This document shows, in pieces, positions 8,012 to 17,147 of a stretch of 64,000 nucleotides of DNA (position 1 is its first letter; the number at the start of each line of letters is the position of its first letter). The stretch is from positions 1 through 64,000 of the forward strand of contig JACQZQ010000044.1 of the NCBI GenBank assembly GCA_016213785.1, in the 5' to 3' direction. Under the pieces are notes generated by a model. The model was given only the letters and a program-made list of their open reading frames with translations. It did not search any database and was not told the origin of the DNA. Both the position numbers and the translations under genes were made by a program. Source of the stretch: Acidobacteriota bacterium (GTDB lineage: Bacteria > Acidobacteriota > Blastocatellia > Chloracidobacteriales > JADJPF01).

Positions 8012-9460
8012 ATGGATCGTCGGCGTTTTTTGAAATATGTTGGTACTACTTTGGCTTCAAGTGCTTTGACTGGTTGCCAAGAAGCTAAGTTGCAGAAATT
8101 TAATTTCTTAACAGATTCTAAATGGTTTCGACTTGCATCAGAGTTAAAGGGTCATTTAGTTCTTCCTACAGATCTAAACTACATAAGCGCAGCCCAAACC
8201 TACAATTCACGTTTTGATTCAATTAAACCACAAGCTATAGTGCGTTGTGCAAATGTTGATGATGTAATAAAAACACTTGCTTTTGTTCGCAACAACAAAA
8301 TAGCTGTAACTACACGTTGTGGAGGTCATAGTTTTGCTGGCTATTCAACAACAACAGGTCTTGTTCTTGATGTTGGGCTGATGAATGTTATTGAGATAAA
8401 TAATAACGGTACTGCTAAAGTAGGTGCAGGGGCGAGACTACTAGATGTATACAGTAAATTGATTGCGCAAGGGGTTAGCATTCCATCAGGGTCTTGCCCA
8501 ACCGTAGGGATTTCTGGTGTTACTTTGGGGGGTGGAATTGGTATATTTGACCGCCAATATGGCCTTACCTGCGACAATTTGATAGCCTTAGAGATAATCA
8601 CCGCAGATGGACAACTTATTCAATGTGATGCAACCCATCATTCAGATCTTTTTTGGGCGCTAAGAGGCGGTGGTGGAGGCAATTTTGGAGTAGTTGTTTC
8701 TTTTATTTTCAAAACGCATCCTATTCAAACTCTTACTTATTTCAGTGCTTCTTTCCGTTTTGAAGACGCAGCAAAAGTTCTTATTGCTTGGCAACAGTTA
8801 GCAGAAAGTTGGCCTGGTAATCTTTGGGGACAGCTTTTTTTCAATATGGCAGTGTCTTCTATACCAAAGCTTACTTTTAATGGATATTGCCTAGGCGAAC
8901 CTTCAGCTATTGAACCTTATTGGAGCGCTTTTCTTTCTGCAACACAATCAACTCCTACAGCAATAAAAGTGGTTCCTCAGTCCTATCATCAGGCGCTACT
9001 TGCTGAGTATGAAAATTCGCCAGAATACTATACTGCCCGCTGGCCTACAGTGGCTAGTTCAGACTTTTTTAATGTAGCCTTACCAATTGAGGGAATAAAT
9101 GTGATGCTTCAGAAAATACATGCTCAGAAAAGTTTTAGTGGATGTGTAATTCTAGATCTTATGGGAGGGGCAATAAGCCACATTGCTCCAGACCAGACAG
9201 CCTTTATACATCGCAATGCATTGTTTAGTGCTTTTTATGCAGTAACGGTTTCGCCCGATATAATACCAACCTGGCAAAATGAAATGCGTAACCTTATGAA
9301 ACCTTGGAGTAATGGCGCTTACCTTAGTTACACTGATCCATTAATTGAGGATTGGGCAACTGCTTACTATGGAGAGAATTATGCAAGACTTACACAAATT
9401 AAAGCAAAATATGACCCCACTCAAGTTTTTAATTTTCCTCAAGGTATAAAACCGAGCTAA
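8012..9460 (+). CDS. Berberine-bridge-type FAD oxidase, Tat-exported lipoprotein
   Basis: 482 residues. The N-terminus MDRRRFLKYVG is a twin-arginine signal, and ALTGC (18-22) is a lipobox, so the folded flavoprotein is probably exported and lipid-anchored at Cys22. The PCMH-type FAD domain has RCGGHSFAG (102-110) and SGSCPTVGISG (159-169). His106 and Cys162 match the two residues that hold FAD by bicovalent linkage in the berberine-bridge/GOOX family. The C-terminal BBE segment (YYGENYARL ... YDPTQVFNFPQGI) is present. Such enzymes oxidise sugars or alcohols with O2 or a dehydrogenase acceptor; the substrate here is unknown. It is convergent with the regulator at 9541. Confidence 0.88.
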   Translation: MDRRRFLKYVGTTLASSALTGCQEAKLQKFNFLTDSKWFRLASELKGHLVLPTDLNYISAAQTYNSRFDSIKPQAIVRCANVDDVIKTLAFVRNNKIAVTTRCGGHSFAGYSTTTGLVLDVGLMNVIEINNNGTAKVGAGARLLDVYSKLIAQGVSIPSGSCPTVGISGVTLGGGIGIFDRQYGLTCDNLIALEIITADGQLIQCDATHHSDLFWALRGGGGGNFGVVVSFIFKTHPIQTLTYFSASFRFEDAAKVLIAWQQLAESWPGNLWGQLFFNMAVSSIPKLTFNGYCLGEPSAIEPYWSAFLSATQSTPTAIKVVPQSYHQALLAEYENSPEYYTARWPTVASSDFFNVALPIEGINVMLQKIHAQKSFSGCVILDLMGGAISHIAPDQTAFIHRNALFSAFYAVTVSPDIIPTWQNEMRNLMKPWSNGAYLSYTDPLIEDWATAYYGENYARLTQIKAKYDPTQVFNFPQGIKPS

Positions 9461-9540
9461 TATTTCTAATGGTTTTGACTATAGTAAGAAAATAGAAGAG
9501 GACTCACTAAAGAATAGCCCAATGGTTTGTTTAATAAAAT

Positions 9541-11604
9541 TTATTTTTCTTGTTGATATTGTTCTAATTTTCTATAAAGGGTTTTTCTTCCAATTTGTAA
9601 GAGACTTGCAGCACGAGATTTATCGCCTTGAGTGAAGGTTAGAGTTTGCTCTATAAGTTGGCGCTCAACCATTTCTAATGGGGTTCCTAACTCAATCTCA
9701 AGTTTAACTTTTTCTGGAACATTAACTTGAGGTGCTAGGTCTTGAAATATTTCTATTGAAAGAAAATCTTCTACTGTAAGAATACGGCTTTTAGCTGGAA
9801 TAGCTGCTCTTTGAATAATCCGGTCTAGCTCTCTAACATTTCCAGGCCAATCATATGCTTTTAGTAGCTGTAGTGCGCTATCAGAGATACCAGAAAATGA
9901 TTTACCTGTATTTTTGCTATGAAGATCTAAAAAATGCATTGCAAGCAAAGGAATGTCTTCTTTTCTCTCTTTTAATCCAGGAAGTTTAATAGGATAAACA
10001 TTTAATCTATAGTAGAGATCTGCACGAAAGCGACCACGTTCAATGGCTTCTTTTAAGTCAACATTTGTAGCCGCAATAATTCTTACATCTACTTTGATGG
10101 TTTCATTACTTCCAACACGAGTAAATATATTATCTTCTAAGACTCTTAAGAGTTTAACTTGAGCGGCTGGACTCATTTCCCCTACTTCATCAAGAAATAA
10201 AGTCCCAAAATTAGCCTCTTCAAAAAGACCTATACGACGATTACGAGCATCAGTAAAAGCACCTTTTTCATGGCCGAAAAGCTCTGATTCCATTAGGCTT
10301 TCTGCTATAGCTCCACAATTTACTTTTACAAACGGGCCATCTTTACGTAGAGAATTTTGCTGAATGAAAGTAGCAAGAACTTCTTTACCTGTTCCAGTTT
10401 CACCTTCTAATAAAACTGTGCTAGAAGTTTCAGCTACATTTAGTGCCTTTTCAATAAGTTGGCGGATTTTATCACTAGAACCAACCATAACATTACTAGC
10501 TTGGCGACCCTTTAACTCTCGTCTTAATTGCAAAACTTCAGCCGAAAGTTGTTCTCGTTCCATTGCAATTGCGATTTGACTTGCAATTCCTTCAGCAAGC
10601 TTTACTTCAAAATCTGTAAAGCGACGACGAGTTTCTGACCAAACTAATACTAAAATCCCCAAAACCTTTTCTTTTATTAGGACAGGAGCAACTAAGGCGG
10701 CTTGGCCTTTAAAGAGTTTTTCTAGGTAAAAACGAGAAAGCTCACTTGTATCAGTACTCTCTAAAACTAAAGTCCGTTTATCAGAAAAAGTGCGACGAAG
10801 AAAAGGGTATTCACTTAAGGGGAGTGGACTAAGACTATTACTAGAAACTTGACCACTAGCACCAACTTGACTAACAGCATCAAAATAGATGTGTTTATTG
10901 GAATCAAGCATTGCTAAACAGCCAAAATCAGCCTTTAAGATTGCTAAGGATTGTTTTACAGTGTGCGAAGTAATTGCGGCTAAATCTCTTTGAATATTTA
11001 TATCATTAGCAATTTCTAAAAGCACTTTATTAATTTCTGCTTCTTTTTCCTTTTCCTGATAAATACGAGTGTATTGATAACCAACAGCAATAAGTCTAGC
11101 AATAGATTCAACAAATTCTATTTCATCTTTTACCCAATTTCTTACACGTTCACATTGATGGAAACCTAGAAATCCTAATAGTTCAGTACTACTTAAAGTT
11201 ATTGGGACAACTAAAAGTGAGCGAGTTTGAAGACTTTCTGCTAGTTGGCGAAAAATAGGATCTCTACTAGAAGTTTGAGTATCATTGATAGCTATAGGAG
11301 AAGTTAAATTAAGTGTTCGGCTTAAGCGTTGTAATTCTAGTGGAATACTAAGCCCCAAAGAGGATAAAATGTGTTGACTAGTTCGATATTCAAAATCAAT
11401 TTTTAGCTCTGCATCTTTACGAACAACCATCATATCACAGCGATCTACTTCCATCATTTTACCTAATTCAGTTACAGTAGCTTGAAGGAATTTATGTAGA
11501 TCTATAGCTTTATTAATTTCTGGATTGATTCTATCTAAGATGCGCTCACGTGCGGCATACATTTGTAATTTGCGCTCAATAGATATGGTTGTTTCGGCTA
11601 ACAC
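9541..11604 (-). CDS. Sigma-54-type transcriptional activator, GAF-GAF-AAA-Fis
   Basis: 687 residues: two GAF sensor domains (about 20-180 and 195-350), an AAA+ domain and a Fis helix-turn-helix at the end ([21 protein letters not shown]). Walker A GETGTGKE is near residue 400. The sigma-54 contact loop reads GAFTDA near 450 (usual form GAFTGA), followed by [10 protein letters not shown] (Walker B) and an R-finger region. There is no receiver domain, so activation is probably by a ligand or redox signal at the GAF domains. The start is GTG with an AGGAG site. It is the only activator of this class in the window and a possible, unproven, partner of the sigma-54 promoter at 233-248. Confidence 0.92.
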   Translation of the reverse strand: MLAETTISIERKLQMYAARERILDRINPEINKAIDLHKFLQATVTELGKMMEVDRCDMMVVRKDAELKIDFEYRTSQHILSSLGLSIPLELQRLSRTLNLTSPIAINDTQTSSRDPIFRQLAESLQTRSLLVVPITLSSTELLGFLGFHQCERVRNWVKDEIEFVESIARLIAVGYQYTRIYQEKEKEAEINKVLLEIANDINIQRDLAAITSHTVKQSLAILKADFGCLAMLDSNKHIYFDAVSQVGASGQVSSNSLSPLPLSEYPFLRRTFSDKRTLVLESTDTSELSRFYLEKLFKGQAALVAPVLIKEKVLGILVLVWSETRRRFTDFEVKLAEGIASQIAIAMEREQLSAEVLQLRRELKGRQASNVMVGSSDKIRQLIEKALNVAETSSTVLLEGETGTGKEVLATFIQQNSLRKDGPFVKVNCGAIAESLMESELFGHEKGAFTDARNRRIGLFEEANFGTLFLDEVGEMSPAAQVKLLRVLEDNIFTRVGSNETIKVDVRIIAATNVDLKEAIERGRFRADLYYRLNVYPIKLPGLKERKEDIPLLAMHFLDLHSKNTGKSFSGISDSALQLLKAYDWPGNVRELDRIIQRAAIPAKSRILTVEDFLSIEIFQDLAPQVNVPEKVKLEIELGTPLEMVERQLIEQTLTFTQGDKSRAASLLQIGRKTLYRKLEQYQQEK

Positions 11605-11745
11605 TGTTTACTTTTCTCCTAATTAAAAATCAACGGAGATTTATTTCTAAGTTTTAAGAAAAATAGAAATTTGAGCCATTATTGCTAATGTCTAGTTTAA
11701 TAGCAATATAAGTACACGTATTTTTACCAAGTTTCTAGGAGCGGA

Positions 11746-13542
11746 TTAGCGTAGAAATGCAACTTTACCTCTGGATTTAGCTTGTTGTTGTAGCAGTAAA
11801 CAACAGATAAAAACCAAAGCACGCATACCAAACCAAGCAATAGGGGGGGCATTTTCCGCGTTACTAAGAAATTTAGATATAACAGCGATAATTAATGGAA
11901 AAAGTATAATTACTACCAGCAACAAACTTGTGGTATTAAAAATTCTGCCAAAGATAATACTATTACGATAATTAGGTAGTTGATCTGGTATAAGAATAGA
12001 AATATTAAAGCCTATTACTGTAAAAACAATTAAGTAGCTTATTATAGATTCAACAGGTAGCCCTGACCTTTGGCTAATAGCAGCCGAAATAGGATCAATA
12101 TTATCAAAGGCTTTGATCATAGTTAATGTTGCAAGTGTTGAGACTATAGATAAACTAAGACCTACATAAGATATTTCTGGAGGTTGATTTGGAACAGCAC
12201 GATAATAAACACTATCTGCACTATCTGCACGCGCTTCAGGGCGACGAACAGGACTAGATGCTTTAACTTGAGATTTAACGGAGGCTGCTAGGGCAAGATC
12301 TTCTTTCCTTTGCATTGTTGCCGAGAGGTTAAAATCTCCTGCTCCTGCTGTAAAGGCTTGTTCTGAGTCCAAATAGCCTTTTAAGACAATACGTACTTTA
12401 TGAGAGCCAGCTTGCAAGCCTTTAACAATTAAACGGCCTTCTGGGCCTGTACGACCCTTAAACTCATCATCTATGTATATTTCACAAGCTGGGGGCGAGG
12501 TTTGAACCGTTACATTTAACTTTTGTCCTTCAGGTGTTGCATAGATACTCATTGCTGTATCAAATTCATCAGCAAATTCTGAAATATTTTGATACCGAAG
12601 CTCAGGTTTTTTAGCTAAGGATTTAAGTACTACTTTTTCAAGTTTTTCTGGGATTTCAGGCTTAATAGTTCGTGGAGATGGAGGCGGTTTTAAGAGATGT
12701 GCGCTAAGTACAGCAGTTAATGAACTGCCCTTAAAAGGTACTTCGCCAGTAAGCATATGGAAGAGAATTACTCCTAGACTATAAATATCTGAGCGCTCAT
12801 CTACATTGCTTGCTTCTTCACATTGTTCAGGAGACATATAAAAGGGTGAACCTACAAGTCCGCCTTCTTGAAGGTTTGAGCTACGGTTAACAGCTGTTTT
12901 AACAAAGCGTGCTAAGCCAAAATCAACTACTTTAGCTATTTCATTATCATTAGTTTTTTTATCTTCTGGTTCATCATTTAGAGGGATGAGAATCTTAAAG
13001 TCATCTTGTAGATTAACAAGGGTTGTTAGCATTATATTAGAGGGTTTTAGGTCACGATGTACCATATGAAGACGATGAGCCGCACCAATACCAGCTAATA
13101 CTTGCTTAAAAATTTTATAAACTCTATCAGGGGGCATTGCACTTTCTTTACGTAATATATCCCCTAGGCTTTTACCTTCAATATACTCCATTACGTAGTA
13201 GAATAGCTTATCACTAGTAACACCAAAGTCTGTAATTGCTACCACATTTGGGTGTTGGATTGCGGCAGCAGCTTGAGCTTCTTGTAGAAAACGCTCTTTA
13301 GCTTGAGGGTCACGGCTTGCAAATTCAGGTAGGACTGTTTTGATAGCAAAAGGGCGATTAAGATGAATATGTTTAGCACGATAAACTGCACCCATTCCAC
13401 CTCGACCTATACAACTCTCTAGTTGATATTTGATATCAAGTATGGAACTCCCTGGTAAGGTTTCCATTAGGGGTTGATTATCTTTAGGGCAAACTGCTAC
13501 ATCATCGTCAAAACACTTGTTACATTGGGCACACTCTTTCAT
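11746..13542 (-). CDS. Ser/Thr protein kinase with zinc ribbon, PEGA domain and C-terminal membrane helices
   Basis: 598 residues. Cys4, Cys7, Cys10 and Cys18 form a small N-terminal zinc ribbon. The kinase domain (about 38-330) is catalytically complete: GRGGMG loop (46-51), Lys68 in FAIK, HRDLKPSN (162-169), DFG (207-209) and the SPEQ activation segment end. A PEGA domain (about 344-415) follows, then a linker and about four membrane helices (465-598). PEGA domains are usually extracytoplasmic, yet no helix separates this one from the kinase, so topology is uncertain. The gene lies downstream of the pseudokinase and ECF sigma factor; related kinases regulate transcription or envelope processes. 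Confidence 0.92.
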   Translation of the reverse strand: MKECAQCNKCFDDDVAVCPKDNQPLMETLPGSSILDIKYQLESCIGRGGMGAVYRAKHIHLNRPFAIKTVLPEFASRDPQAKERFLQEAQAAAAIQHPNVVAITDFGVTSDKLFYYVMEYIEGKSLGDILRKESAMPPDRVYKIFKQVLAGIGAAHRLHMVHRDLKPSNIMLTTLVNLQDDFKILIPLNDEPEDKKTNDNEIAKVVDFGLARFVKTAVNRSSNLQEGGLVGSPFYMSPEQCEEASNVDERSDIYSLGVILFHMLTGEVPFKGSSLTAVLSAHLLKPPPSPRTIKPEIPEKLEKVVLKSLAKKPELRYQNISEFADEFDTAMSIYATPEGQKLNVTVQTSPPACEIYIDDEFKGRTGPEGRLIVKGLQAGSHKVRIVLKGYLDSEQAFTAGAGDFNLSATMQRKEDLALAASVKSQVKASSPVRRPEARADSADSVYYRAVPNQPPEISYVGLSLSIVSTLATLTMIKAFDNIDPISAAISQRSGLPVESIISYLIVFTVIGFNISILIPDQLPNYRNSIIFGRIFNTTSLLLVVIILFPLIIAVISKFLSNAENAPPIAWFGMRALVFICCLLLQQQAKSRGKVAFLR

Positions 13543-13914
13543 GCCTATTTGTGCCTCCGCGGGAGTAAAATTTATAACCCTTCAAACTTTGCTTATTTAA
13601 ATTATTTTGGTCTGTTTTTCAAGTTGGCAATTTTAGCATAAGTATAATTGTCTTACAGCTAAAGATATAACCAAATTTATAGATTAGATGAAAACCAACC
13701 AATTGAAAATTTTTTCAATTGTAAGCCACTTTTATAAGTAATACCATTTGTTTTACTTGAGATTTTACGCATATTATTTTTTTCATATAACTAATTTTTA
13801 ACATAACTAATACTAGCTACTATAGAAAACATCTGTATTTTCAGTTATTTGAAAAATTTTTTATTTCTTATCTAGGGTTGTTACTTTGTTAGGGAGAAAA
13901 ATTTTTAACCTATT
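13543..13914. other. Intergenic region with an AT-rich palindrome, upstream of the kinase
   Basis: 372 bases between the pseudokinase stop and the kinase start (both leftward). It contains a perfect 10-bp palindrome, CAATTGAAAA-TT-TTTTCAATTG, at 13700-13721, about 160 bases before the kinase ATG. This is a possible operator. Otherwise it is plain AT-rich sequence. Confidence 0.5.
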
Positions 13915-15303
13915 TTAATTGAATTCAAGCCAAAGAAAAGCTAAAAGAATAATGAAAAATAAAATAACTATAATTAAAAGTAACTTTTGGTCAAAAATAT
14001 TTTCTACATTAGAAATTTTTTTTCTTGGATTTTCTCCTAAATCACCCTTTAAATGTGCTTTAACAAATGGGTTTTCTTCACTTTCTACGTTTTTTTCTTG
14101 AAAGGGACTAAACTTAAATTTAGATTTTAAGAAAGTTTCCTCGGAAGGTTCTTTAGATAAAGTTATGGGAGAAGTTATAACTAGTTTTTCTAGCTTTTTT
14201 TTTGTTTCTTGGGGAATATTTTCTAGTATGGTTCTTAGCGTAGAAGCTAGATCTTGACAAAATTTCTTTCCTTGGCTTGGTCTAAGCTTTGGGCTTGGGT
14301 TTAGGGCTTGCATTATTAAATCGGCTGCTTGCTTTGTTAACAAAGGGTTTAATTCATTTGGGGGTAAAATTCTTTGTTTTTCTCTTAAGTGAGCATACTC
14401 AATTAATGAGACAGGTGAAGTAGTTTTTAGGGCAACAGGGTTTTGTCCTGTAAGCATTTCATAAAAAATAAGACCTAAGGCAAAAATATCACTAGCTTTG
14501 CTAGTTTTATTAATTAACTGCTCTGGGGCTAAATATTGACAGTCTTGAGGCAGTACATTTTGGGTTATCTCTTCAGAAAATAGTTTTAATGATGAAAACC
14601 CAAAGTTTGTTACCATTACTTTCAAAGAATTACTTTGTAATAGAGTAATGCTTTCAGGTTTGAGATTATTATGATAAATACCTTGGCTATGAATAAACCC
14701 AATGATTTCACCTAGTTGGCTAATAATATTAGCTATAAGTTCTAGATCTTTTGATAAATTTTTCTTAATTAATGACCTAAGATCAGAATTAGGAGAGAGT
14801 TCCATTACTATAAATATGTCACCTACAAGGTTTTTACCAAAATTAAGAAGAGGGATAATTTGAGGATGTTTAAGTTGGGTTAGTACTGTTGCTTCTTTAA
14901 AAAAGTCATTTTCATTAAAATTTTCTGTTAAATATAAAGTGCTAGAAAAAGTTCTTATTAGTACTTGTTTATTTAAGTTTTCTAAATCTTCTGCTAAATA
15001 AAAATGTTCTGAGGATGAGCAAGAAAGTTCTTCTATAACTATATATCTATTTCTAAGTTTATCTCCAACAATGGATTTTTTACGTAAAAAAGAACTTACA
15101 GCCTGAAGAACTAGCTGTTTTTGGATAGCTTCAAAAAATTCTTCATCACTATCTTCGACAATTAAAAGGGCTTCAACTTCTTTTATTAATTCTTGATTAT
15201 TTTGACAAGCTTTTGAAATATAGTTAGAACGCTCAGTCGAAGGTAGGTCTATTACTGCATAGAAAATTTCTTTTGCTTTTTGGTAAAGTTCTTCAGATTG
15301 CAT
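13915..15303 (-). CDS. Membrane-anchored pseudokinase of the Ser/Thr kinase family
   Basis: 462 residues. An N-terminal helical segment (1-60), typical of acidobacterial kinases of this type, is followed by a kinase fold (about 85-365), a Lys/Ser-rich linker and one C-terminal membrane helix (about 439-458). Every catalytic motif is changed. The glycine loop reads SCSSSEH, VAIK reads VLIR (Lys to Arg117), HRDLKPxN reads HNNLKPES (211-218, Asp to Asn213) and DFG reads NFG (Asp to Asn233). The structural parts (APEQ, DIFALGLIFYEMLTG) remain. It should fold but not phosphorylate, so it is probably a scaffold or an allosteric partner. It lies between an ECF sigma gene and an active kinase. Confidence 0.88.
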   Translation of the reverse strand: MQSEELYQKAKEIFYAVIDLPSTERSNYISKACQNNQELIKEVEALLIVEDSDEEFFEAIQKQLVLQAVSSFLRKKSIVGDKLRNRYIVIEELSCSSSEHFYLAEDLENLNKQVLIRTFSSTLYLTENFNENDFFKEATVLTQLKHPQIIPLLNFGKNLVGDIFIVMELSPNSDLRSLIKKNLSKDLELIANIISQLGEIIGFIHSQGIYHNNLKPESITLLQSNSLKVMVTNFGFSSLKLFSEEITQNVLPQDCQYLAPEQLINKTSKASDIFALGLIFYEMLTGQNPVALKTTSPVSLIEYAHLREKQRILPPNELNPLLTKQAADLIMQALNPSPKLRPSQGKKFCQDLASTLRTILENIPQETKKKLEKLVITSPITLSKEPSEETFLKSKFKFSPFQEKNVESEENPFVKAHLKGDLGENPRKKISNVENIFDQKLLLIIVILFFIILLAFLWLEFN

Positions 15304-15362
15304 AAATTATCAAGATCGAAAGTTAAACTCTTTATTTAATTTTGGGCAACTAAAAATAGCCC

Positions 15363-15389
15363 TGTAGGAAAAGAATTTCTTTTCCTACA
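15363..15389 (-). terminator. Perfect palindrome/hairpin between sigma factor and pseudokinase genes
   Basis: A 13-base inverted repeat (TGTAGGAAAAGAA, one central base, TTCTTTTCCTACA). As RNA it gives an 11-bp stem. On the minus strand it is followed by GGGCTATTTTTAG. It lies about 135 bases after the sigma gene stop and 60 bases before the pseudokinase ATG, so it could end the sigma transcript or attenuate read-through. Confidence 0.55.
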
Positions 15390-15416
15390 TTTAGAGCAAA
15401 ATTTTATTAGGTTGAG

Positions 15417-15442
15417 AGAAGGTTTTTAGAAAAAGGCCTTCT
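15417..15442 (-). other. Second hairpin in the sigma/pseudokinase spacer
   Basis: AGAAGGTTTTT pairs with AAAAA-GG-CCTTCT (11 bp with a 2-base bulge, 2-base turn). Together with the palindrome at 15363 it makes the 220-base spacer unusually structured. Confidence 0.4.
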
Positions 15443-15523
15443 ACAAGTTAAAATCGTAAAAAGTAAAAAAATCCCTTAAATTTTTTAAGTAAAAAATTTG
15501 AATATTAAAATTAATCGATTTAA

Positions 15524-16102
15524 TCAAGAATTTATGGATTTAAGCTTGTTTCTTAGCCAGCGTTTAGCATGCATAATTTCGCGTTCTACAGTTGAGAGTC
15601 CTAAACCCTCTATTTCTGCAATCTCATAGTTTGTATAACCAACAAAAAAATGTAGTTCAACTATTCTAGCTTGACGAGCGTCTAAGAGCGCTAATTGGTC
15701 TAAAGCTTCATTTAGAGCAATTAGGTTAGTATTTTGCATAGGTACGGCAATTGGTAGGTCAGAAAGAGATGTAACCACTAACCCCCCTCGTTTTTGTGAT
15801 GTAATTTTACGGTATTCATCAACTAAAATATTTCGGATTTCACGCGCAGCAATAGCAAAAAAATGACCTCTATTTTGCCAATTTACTCTACTTTGGTCTA
15901 TTAATCTAACATAAGCCTCATTAACTAAGGCTGTAGGTTGTAGTTGTTGTGCCGCAGCATTAACACTAGATTTTTGAAATGTACTATAAGCAATTTGTTT
16001 TAAGGTGTTATAGACAAGAGGAATTAATTGGTTAAAAGCTTCTTTATCCCCAGAACTCCAATTTAATAATAATTGGGTAACATCTTGCTTATTTTCAGAC
16101 AT
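15524..16102 (-). CDS. ECF RNA polymerase sigma factor (kinase-associated type)
   Basis: 192 residues. Sigma region 2 spans about 22-95, with GHFFAIAAREIRNILVDEYR, and region 4 about 125-188, with LDARQARIVELHFFVGYTNYEIAEIE-like sequence ending in a helix-turn-helix. It belongs to the ECF group common in Acidobacteria and Planctomycetes, whose members often neighbour Ser/Thr kinases instead of anti-sigma factors. No anti-sigma gene is adjacent here; the downstream neighbour is a pseudokinase. That context suggests activity controlled by phosphorylation or kinase-fold binding, which is inference. Confidence 0.93.
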   Translation of the reverse strand: MSENKQDVTQLLLNWSSGDKEAFNQLIPLVYNTLKQIAYSTFQKSSVNAAAQQLQPTALVNEAYVRLIDQSRVNWQNRGHFFAIAAREIRNILVDEYRKITSQKRGGLVVTSLSDLPIAVPMQNTNLIALNEALDQLALLDARQARIVELHFFVGYTNYEIAEIEGLGLSTVEREIMHAKRWLRNKLKSINS

Positions 16103-16176
16103 AAGTTTTCCTAGGTTAAATCATTATAGTCGCAGTGTAGATTCCTTAATAGATTCGTTAAAAATTCTTTTAATTC

Positions 16177-17130
16177 TTACCCTCGTTTTACCAGGTAAAT
16201 AATATAAATAATATAAACAAGTAAAAATATTATACCTTGCCATCTATCAAGAACATGTCGTTTACCTATAAATAGACAAGCAAAAAGCATTAGATTAGCA
16301 AAAATTAGTACACTTATATCAAAATTATTAGCAGGTTGTAGTTCAATAGGTTGAAGTGTTGAGCTTACTGCTAAAATCCAAAATATATTAAAAATATTTG
16401 AGCCAACTACATTTCCTATAGCAATGTCAGATTCTCTACGATATGCCGCCATTGCTGAAGTTGCTAGCTCAGGTAGTGATGTTCCTATAGAAACTATTGT
16501 TAGTCCAATTAAGGTCTGGCTTAGCCCAAAAGCTAAAGCCATTTTAACTGCTCCATCAACAATCCAGTTGCCTCCAAAAACTAGACCTATTAACCCTATA
16601 ATAACCATAATGATAGATCTAGTCGTGCTATATTGCTCAACTACTTCAACTACTTCTCCTTCGTTAGATTTAGCAATATTTATAGTGTAGTAGAGAAAAA
16701 CAAAGAAAAAACCAATTAAAACTAAACCCTCAGAACGGCTAATAATAGATTGGTTTACACGATCTATCAATGCATCATTAGCCATTGCTGCAACTACTAG
16801 AACTGCTAACATAGAAAGAGGGATTTCTATCCAAACTGTATTTCGCTTAACTGTTAATGCACAAATTGTGGCAGAAACTCCTAGTATTAAAAGCACATTA
16901 GCTATATTGCTACCCAATATATTACCAAAAGCTAGCTCAGTTTTACCCTCTAACGCAGCAATAACATTAACTACAAGTTCAGGTGCAGAAGTACCAAAAG
17001 CTACAATAGTTAACCCTATTACTAGGTTAGAAATATTAAATTTTTTTGCTACTGATGAAGCTCCTTCTACTAAAAGATCCGCTCCTTTAATAAGTACTAC
17101 AAATCCTAGTAAAAAAAGAATATATGTCAT
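16177..17130 (-). CDS. Calcium/sodium antiporter (YrbG family, CaCA superfamily)
   Basis: 317 residues, about ten membrane helices in two inverted halves. Each half carries the alpha-repeat: FGTSAPEL (45-52) with GNILGSNIANV, and IGTSLPEL (215-222) with GNVVGSNIFNI. The acidic residues of GTSxPE coordinate Ca2+/Na+ in this superfamily. A charged loop (about 155-170) joins the halves. Full family length. The gene starts 17 bases after the 5'-nucleotidase stop on the same strand, so the two may share a transcript. Confidence 0.94.
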   Translation of the reverse strand: MTYILFLLGFVVLIKGADLLVEGASSVAKKFNISNLVIGLTIVAFGTSAPELVVNVIAALEGKTELAFGNILGSNIANVLLILGVSATICALTVKRNTVWIEIPLSMLAVLVVAAMANDALIDRVNQSIISRSEGLVLIGFFFVFLYYTINIAKSNEGEVVEVVEQYSTTRSIIMVIIGLIGLVFGGNWIVDGAVKMALAFGLSQTLIGLTIVSIGTSLPELATSAMAAYRRESDIAIGNVVGSNIFNIFWILAVSSTLQPIELQPANNFDISVLIFANLMLFACLFIGKRHVLDRWQGIIFLLVYIIYIIYLVKRG

Positions 17131-17147
17131 TTTACCCTCAACTTGAG

